A DNA stretch of 25,302 nucleotides from a virus. The DNA lies in the IMG/VR virus record IMGVR_UViG_3300027129_000021, positions 1-25,302 of that record. The stretch is one strand, 5' to 3'. Under the pieces are notes generated by a model. That model ran no database searches and was not told where the DNA came from. It saw nothing but the letters and a program-made list of their open reading frames with translations. The translations under genes and the position numbers were made by a program. This document shows positions 21,842-25,302 of this stretch, one piece after another (within the stretch, counting starts at the first letter, position 1; every line of letters starts with the position of its first letter).

Positions 21842-22758
21842 TGAGTTTATTGGGCATTATTGCTAGTCAAAATTATCCGCGCACTTTTACTGTTGATTAT
21901 CTTGTTGTTGCTGGTGGTGCTGGTGGTGGCTCACGGCAGCACGGCGGTGGCGGTGGAGCTGGTGGTCTGCGTTGCACAGTTACAGCAACAGGCGGCGGCG
22001 GCAGTTTAGAAAATGCGATAAGTCTCTCAAATGGACAAAATTACACAGTATCTATTGGCGGGGGCGGTGCTGGTGGAAGTAATACTGGTAGCCCAAACAA
22101 TAACCCAGGCACAAATGGCACAGACTCATACATATCTGGAACAGGCATTACGACAATAACTAGCGTTGGCGGTGGTGGTGGTGGTGCATTTAATGATAGT
22201 TCTACAAACGCTGGAAACGCAGGTGGTTCAGGTGGCGGTCAAGGTGGTGGAACTTTTGCAGGCGGTGGTGGGGCTAGACAAACTGGGCAAGGTTTTGCAG
22301 GTGGAGCATATAGCTCAGCAGATGGCCCTGGTTCTGGTGGCGGTGGTGCAGGAGTAATTGGGGGAAATGCAAGCGGCACATTTCCTGCTGGCGTTGGTGG
22401 TAATGGTGGTAATGGTGTTGCAACTAGCATTACAGGTTCATCTGTTACTTATGCAGGTGGTGGCGGTGGAGCTAGACAACAAAATGGTTCAGGTGGAACT
22501 GGTGGAACAGGTGGTGGCGGTTCAGCCACAAGTTCTGATAGAAATGGCTTAGTCAATACTGGTGGCGGTGGCTCTGGTGGATATTGGGATGGCAACACTT
22601 CAGGCGGTAATGGCGGTAAGGGTGTAATTATTTTGCGATATCCAGATACAAGAACAATAACTTTTGGTGCAGGTGTAACAGGAACAGAAAGTGCGGCTAG
22701 TGGTGGATATAAAAGAGCTACTATTACAGACGGCACAGGAAATGTGAGTTTCTCATAA
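21841..22758 (+). CDS. Glycine-rich tail adhesin-like protein (copy B)
   Basis: A 305-aa protein with many Gly runs between short loop sequences, identical to 6565-7482. In a gene expected to vary fast between strains (receptor binding), complete identity next to diverged flanks is striking. Its GGT-rich composition differs from the rest of the unit. Confidence 0.8.
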   Translation: MSLLGIIASQNYPRTFTVDYLVVAGGAGGGSRQHGGGGGAGGLRCTVTATGGGGSLENAISLSNGQNYTVSIGGGGAGGSNTGSPNNNPGTNGTDSYISGTGITTITSVGGGGGGAFNDSSTNAGNAGGSGGGQGGGTFAGGGGARQTGQGFAGGAYSSADGPGSGGGGAGVIGGNASGTFPAGVGGNGGNGVATSITGSSVTYAGGGGGARQQNGSGGTGGTGGGGSATSSDRNGLVNTGGGGSGGYWDGNTSGGNGGKGVIILRYPDTRTITFGAGVTGTESAASGGYKRATITDGTGNVSFS

Positions 22759-23102
22759 TGGCACATTACGCATTTTTAGATGAAAATAATATAGTAACTG
22801 AGGTAATTTCGGGCATTGATGAAACTGAACTGATTGAAGGTTTAGATACCGAAACTTGGTATGGCAATTTTAGAGGACAAACTTGCAAGCGCACTTCATA
22901 CAATAACAGTATTCGCAAACAATATGCAGGCATAGGTTATAGCTATGATCCTGTGGCAGATGTGTTTATTGCGCCACAGCCTTATCCATCTTGGTCGCTA
23001 GATGAGAACTATGAGTGGCAACCGCCAACTCCAAAACCTGCGGAAATGGGTTGGTATTGGGATGAGGCAGAGCAGGTTTGGCTAAATGCTACAGAGCTAT
23101 AA
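22758..23102 (+). CDS. Conserved aquatic-phage tail-associated protein (copy B)
   Basis: The 114-aa protein (A-F-L-D-E-N-N-I-V-T-E-V-I; Y-A-G-I-G-Y-S-Y-D; Y-P-S-W) is the same as 7482-7826. It lies between adhesin and endolysin and overlaps the latter by 17 bases. The role is unknown, but it is found beside tail fibres in many aquatic phages. Confidence 0.75.
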   Translation: MAHYAFLDENNIVTEVISGIDETELIEGLDTETWYGNFRGQTCKRTSYNNSIRKQYAGIGYSYDPVADVFIAPQPYPSWSLDENYEWQPPTPKPAEMGWYWDEAEQVWLNATEL

Positions 23103-23571
23103 CGGCTGGCCTGCCAGTAAAGACCCCACAGAGATAGGCATAAAAAGTTATGCAGTACCCGGAACTAATAGAAAACTTAAATGCGCTGAGGCTGTAGCAC
23201 CTTTACTAATTGGTTTTGCCGCTGAGTTCCACGCGCTAATAGAGCCAATAGATGAGGGCGCGCTAGATGAGTGGGGCTACTGTTTTAGAGATGTGCGCGG
23301 CGTACCGGGCAAGCTAAGTAATCACGCAAGCGGTACAGCTATAGATCTAAACGCTACTAAACACCCGCTGACTAAGCGCGGTACATTTCCAGCCGAGAAA
23401 GTGCCAATGATTAAGGCGCTAGCTAAAAAGTACGGGCTAGCCTGGGGCGGCGAGTGGACCAGGGCAGATGAAATGCACTTTGAGGTAGCTGTAAATGAGG
23501 CTAAAGCTGCCAAAATAATACTAAGGTTAAGCAAGGGCAAAACACAAGGGGCAGAGCAGGTAGCACAATGA
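23086..23571 (+). CDS. Endolysin, M15-family zinc peptidase (copy B)
   Basis: A 161-aa VanY-like peptidase with H80, D87 and H131 as zinc ligands and no signal peptide, identical to 7810-8295. It degrades peptidoglycan cross-links once the adjacent holin opens the membrane. Confidence 0.92.
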   Translation: MLQSYNGWPASKDPTEIGIKSYAVPGTNRKLKCAEAVAPLLIGFAAEFHALIEPIDEGALDEWGYCFRDVRGVPGKLSNHASGTAIDLNATKHPLTKRGTFPAEKVPMIKALAKKYGLAWGGEWTRADEMHFEVAVNEAKAAKIILRLSKGKTQGAEQVAQ

Positions 23572-23762
23572 ATAGAAAGCAACTAGAGGCAGCGGCCTAT
23601 AGTTACGGGCGCGCGGCTTTAGCTAGCGTTGCAGCTTTGTACCTAGCAGGCATAACAGACCCTAAAGTATTAGCTAATGCTTTTTTAGCTGGTCTTATCG
23701 GGCCAGTACTAAAAGCTATACAGCCTAACGAAAAGCAATATGGCATAGGATCTAAGAAGTAA
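23568..23762 (+). CDS. Holin, r1t-like (copy B)
   Basis: A 64-aa two-span membrane protein with the A-G-I-T-D-P-K signature, overlapping the endolysin stop (ATGA) and sharing a base with the next gene. It matches 8292-8486. Confidence 0.88.
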   Translation: MNRKQLEAAAYSYGRAALASVAALYLAGITDPKVLANAFLAGLIGPVLKAIQPNEKQYGIGSKK

Positions 23763-23977
23763 TGTCTACAGCTCAAGCCTTACTAAGTATTGCGCTGGCT
23801 ATATGCGCTCTTACAGGTGTAGGGCTTGGGCTGATTAGGCATTTAGTTAGGCATTATCTAAGCGAGCTGCTACCAGATAACAACGGAAACCATAATTTAA
23901 GAGGTCGCGTAGAGCGTATAGAGCAGCGCGTAGATAAAATTTATGAGCTATTGCTTGAGGAACGACTAGCCCGCTAG
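23762..23977 (+). CDS. Small membrane protein with coiled coil (copy B)
   Basis: A 71-aa protein: one membrane span near the N-terminus, then a basic patch and a coiled coil. It matches 8486-8701. A second holin or lysis accessory is the likely class. Confidence 0.65.
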   Translation: MSTAQALLSIALAICALTGVGLGLIRHLVRHYLSELLPDNNGNHNLRGRVERIEQRVDKIYELLLEERLAR

Positions 23978-24080
23978 CGTGTCGGGTTGCTTTATGTCGG
24001 TGCTAGCCTTCATACTTTTAGCTACACGCTGAGAGGGCTACTTAGCAGGTAGAGCTATCAGCCATAACTAAAGGGGCTGT

Positions 24081-24233
24081 ATGTTAATAGATCTAGCAGT
24101 AATTTTATTTACGGTGCTAATGGTAGGTATGTTTATGTTAGCTGCCTATCGCACAGGCTACCGCGAGGGCCACGGAGACGGTTATCTACGCGGTAAAAAT
24201 ATAGCTAAGGCGCTAAAAGAGGCTAATAAATGA
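24081..24233 (+). CDS. Hypothetical 50-aa single-span membrane protein (copy B)
   Basis: An N-terminal membrane segment followed by YRTGYREGHGDGYLRGKN and IAKALKEANK. Five base changes from copy A (8805-8957) alter two residues conservatively (Ser to Ala, Arg to Lys). It is coupled to the following gene by ATGA. The first divergent base after the identical tract is 24176, inside this gene. Confidence 0.72.
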   Translation: MLIDLAVILFTVLMVGMFMLAAYRTGYREGHGDGYLRGKNIAKALKEANK

Positions 24234-24883
24234 GCAACTTTTTAGAGGGTTACGAGGATGTAAACGCCCGCATAACTAGGGCGCGGGCAGAATATCCGGG
24301 CTTGCGCCTAGTTGCATACATAGAGGATATAAGCCTAAAAGATGGCTACATACTGGTAAGAGCTGAGGCCTATAAAAATTATGATGATGAGAAGCCAAGC
24401 GCTGTAGATTATGCGCTAGAAGTTAGGTCAGACCGTGGCGTTAATGCTAATTTTTGGGTAGAGAACTGCGTTACTAGCGCTTATGGTCGCGTTATAGGCC
24501 TGCTAACTCCTGGTGGCATAGGTAGACCTACACGGCAGGATATGGACAAGGCACAAAGCCTTACAGCCCCTACAAAGCCTACAAAGACAGGCGCTATAGA
24601 CCTACCTAATGAGCCAAGCTGTAAACACGGTTTTAGGATGTTGCTAGAGGGCATAGGCAAGACAGGTGCGCCATACAAAGGTTGGATGTGCCGCGAGAAG
24701 GTCAAGGCTAACCAATGCCAGCCAATATGGATGCGTAAATATGATGCACAATGGCTAATGCCAGAGGATTACACAGAGGTAGTTACAGAGGCAGGGCTAA
24801 ATCTAGATCCTGTAGCTGAGCGCGAGCCTGTGCCAGATGCATTTATGAGCGATAGCGAAAGGGCAGCCCGTGGAGCCAATTAG
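24230..24883 (+). CDS. Candidate ERF-like annealing / DNA-binding protein (copy B)
   Basis: A 217-aa variant of 8954-9607 with the T-S-A-Y-G-R-V-I-G core and C131/H133/C154/C163 all retained. Roughly 29 silent or near-silent base changes. The three residue changes (S110, A113, L125) cluster in the Pro/Thr linker, consistent with two constrained domains joined by a free linker. Confidence 0.5.
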   Translation: MSNFLEGYEDVNARITRARAEYPGLRLVAYIEDISLKDGYILVRAEAYKNYDDEKPSAVDYALEVRSDRGVNANFWVENCVTSAYGRVIGLLTPGGIGRPTRQDMDKAQSLTAPTKPTKTGAIDLPNEPSCKHGFRMLLEGIGKTGAPYKGWMCREKVKANQCQPIWMRKYDAQWLMPEDYTEVVTEAGLNLDPVAEREPVPDAFMSDSERAARGAN

Positions 24884-25302
24884 ACAAATAAAGGCAGACT
24901 ATGGGAGAGAGCAAAGGCTAGCTAACTACTTGGAGAGTGTATTACCCTGGTCGCTTACGCCTACGCCTGCATTCTACTTTACTGATTACCACATAAATAA
25001 GAAACTAGAGCAACACAGAGAAAGCTACATAGGTGATGTAGAGATGAAGTGGCTAAACACGCCTAGCAGCCAAGTAGCTATATTTAATTATAACAAACTA
25101 CAGCTTATGGCAGCTGTGCCGGTGTACACACAGGGCGTAGACAGCTATCACCGTATCTGTTTTAGGTTTACAGACGGGCTGTTGCTAGTGCCTGCCCTGG
25201 CCTTGCTACGCCTGCCCCCTGTGCTATTTACTAGATCTGATACACACGAAACCGATTTAGTAGTAAAAGTAAAAGCTAGCGATTTTGCCACCTGTTTTAG
25301 AC
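24870..25302 (+). CDS. PD-(D/E)XK-type nuclease candidate, 3' end cut by window end (copy B)
   Basis: GTG start at 24870 as in copy A; 144 of 149 codons are present. E14, D39, E58, K60 and K76 are all conserved. A31 becomes Pro (S-L-T-P-T-P). Most other changes are silent. Truncation is due to the window boundary, not a mutation. Confidence 0.5.
   Translation, partial: MEPIRQIKADYGREQRLANYLESVLPWSLTPTPAFYFTDYHINKKLEQHRESYIGDVEMKWLNTPSSQVAIFNYNKLQLMAAVPVYTQGVDSYHRICFRFTDGLLLVPALALLRLPPVLFTRSDTHETDLVVKVKASDFATCFR

Larger units (their letters stand above)
15277..25302 (+). repeat. Copy B of the 15,276-bp-period direct repeat (partial phage genome unit)
   Basis: This is the second pass through the same map, truncated by the window end 17 bases before the expected stop of its last gene. 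Flanking parts diverge from copy A by roughly 4-5%, mainly at third codon positions. The middle 7.8 kb (16358-24175) matches copy A wherever compared. Confidence 0.95.

Noticed and set aside
1-25302. Tandem prophage integrated in a bacterial chromosome
   Set aside because: No integrase, repressor, attachment site or host gene is present; the unit runs directly into the next copy.

Overview
The window is a piece of a very small tailed-phage genome (siphovirus architecture, HK97-type head) in which the whole map repeats with a period of 15,276 bp. Bases 1-10026 (copy A) correspond base for base, without indels, to 15277-25302 (copy B). Bases 10027-15276 occur once. The window is therefore about 1.66 genome lengths of a circular, circularly permuted or concatemeric genome of about 15.3 kb. 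It opens in the last codons of the major capsid gene and ends inside a nuclease-like gene. All recognised genes lie on the + strand, are tightly packed, and often overlap as TAATG or ATGA. I see no host gene, integrase, repressor, tRNA or CRISPR array. The look is that of a strictly lytic phage.

Layout of one unit, starting at the packaging genes: zinc-ribbon microprotein, cluster of three DnaA boxes, secreted lysozyme/transglycosylase-like protein, HNH endonuclease, large terminase, portal, fused prohead protease-major capsid protein, strong hairpin, head-tail adaptor, neck/tail-terminator candidate, 42-aa protein, major tail protein, tail assembly chaperones joined by a -1 frameshift at CCCTTTG, gp10-like protein, tape measure protein, minor tail protein, fibre-like protein, glycine-rich adhesin, aquatic-phage tail-associated protein, M15 endolysin, r1t-like holin, membrane/coiled-coil protein, 50-aa membrane protein, ERF-like candidate DNA-annealing protein and PD-(D/E)XK-like protein, then back to the zinc ribbon.

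The virion half is complete: packaging, head, neck, tail, adsorption and lysis. The DNA-metabolism half is only about 1.3 kb and has no polymerase, primase, helicase or initiator. The DnaA boxes (two TTATCCACA and one inverted TTGTCCACA) suggest that the phage borrows, or titrates, the host initiator. The candidate annealing protein and nuclease could support recombination or concatemer formation.

Host: from memory of the families, the fused protease-capsid gene, ~15 kb size, r1t-like holin and gene order resemble the smallest actinobacteriophages (Arthrobacter cluster AN, Microbacterium cluster EE). The GC content, mid-40s percent by eye, the ATA/CTA/TTA-rich codon use, and the glycine-rich and Y-A-F-L-D-E-N-N-type tail proteins point to an aquatic, probably freshwater, actinobacterium. 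This host call is inference.

The two copies are not identical. Bases 1-1081 and 8900-10026 differ by roughly 4-5% from their partners, almost all at synonymous sites. The intervening 7.8 kb (1082-8899 versus 16358-24175) showed no difference where I compared it. Either two strains recombined, or an assembler walked twice through a node shared by co-occurring strains.
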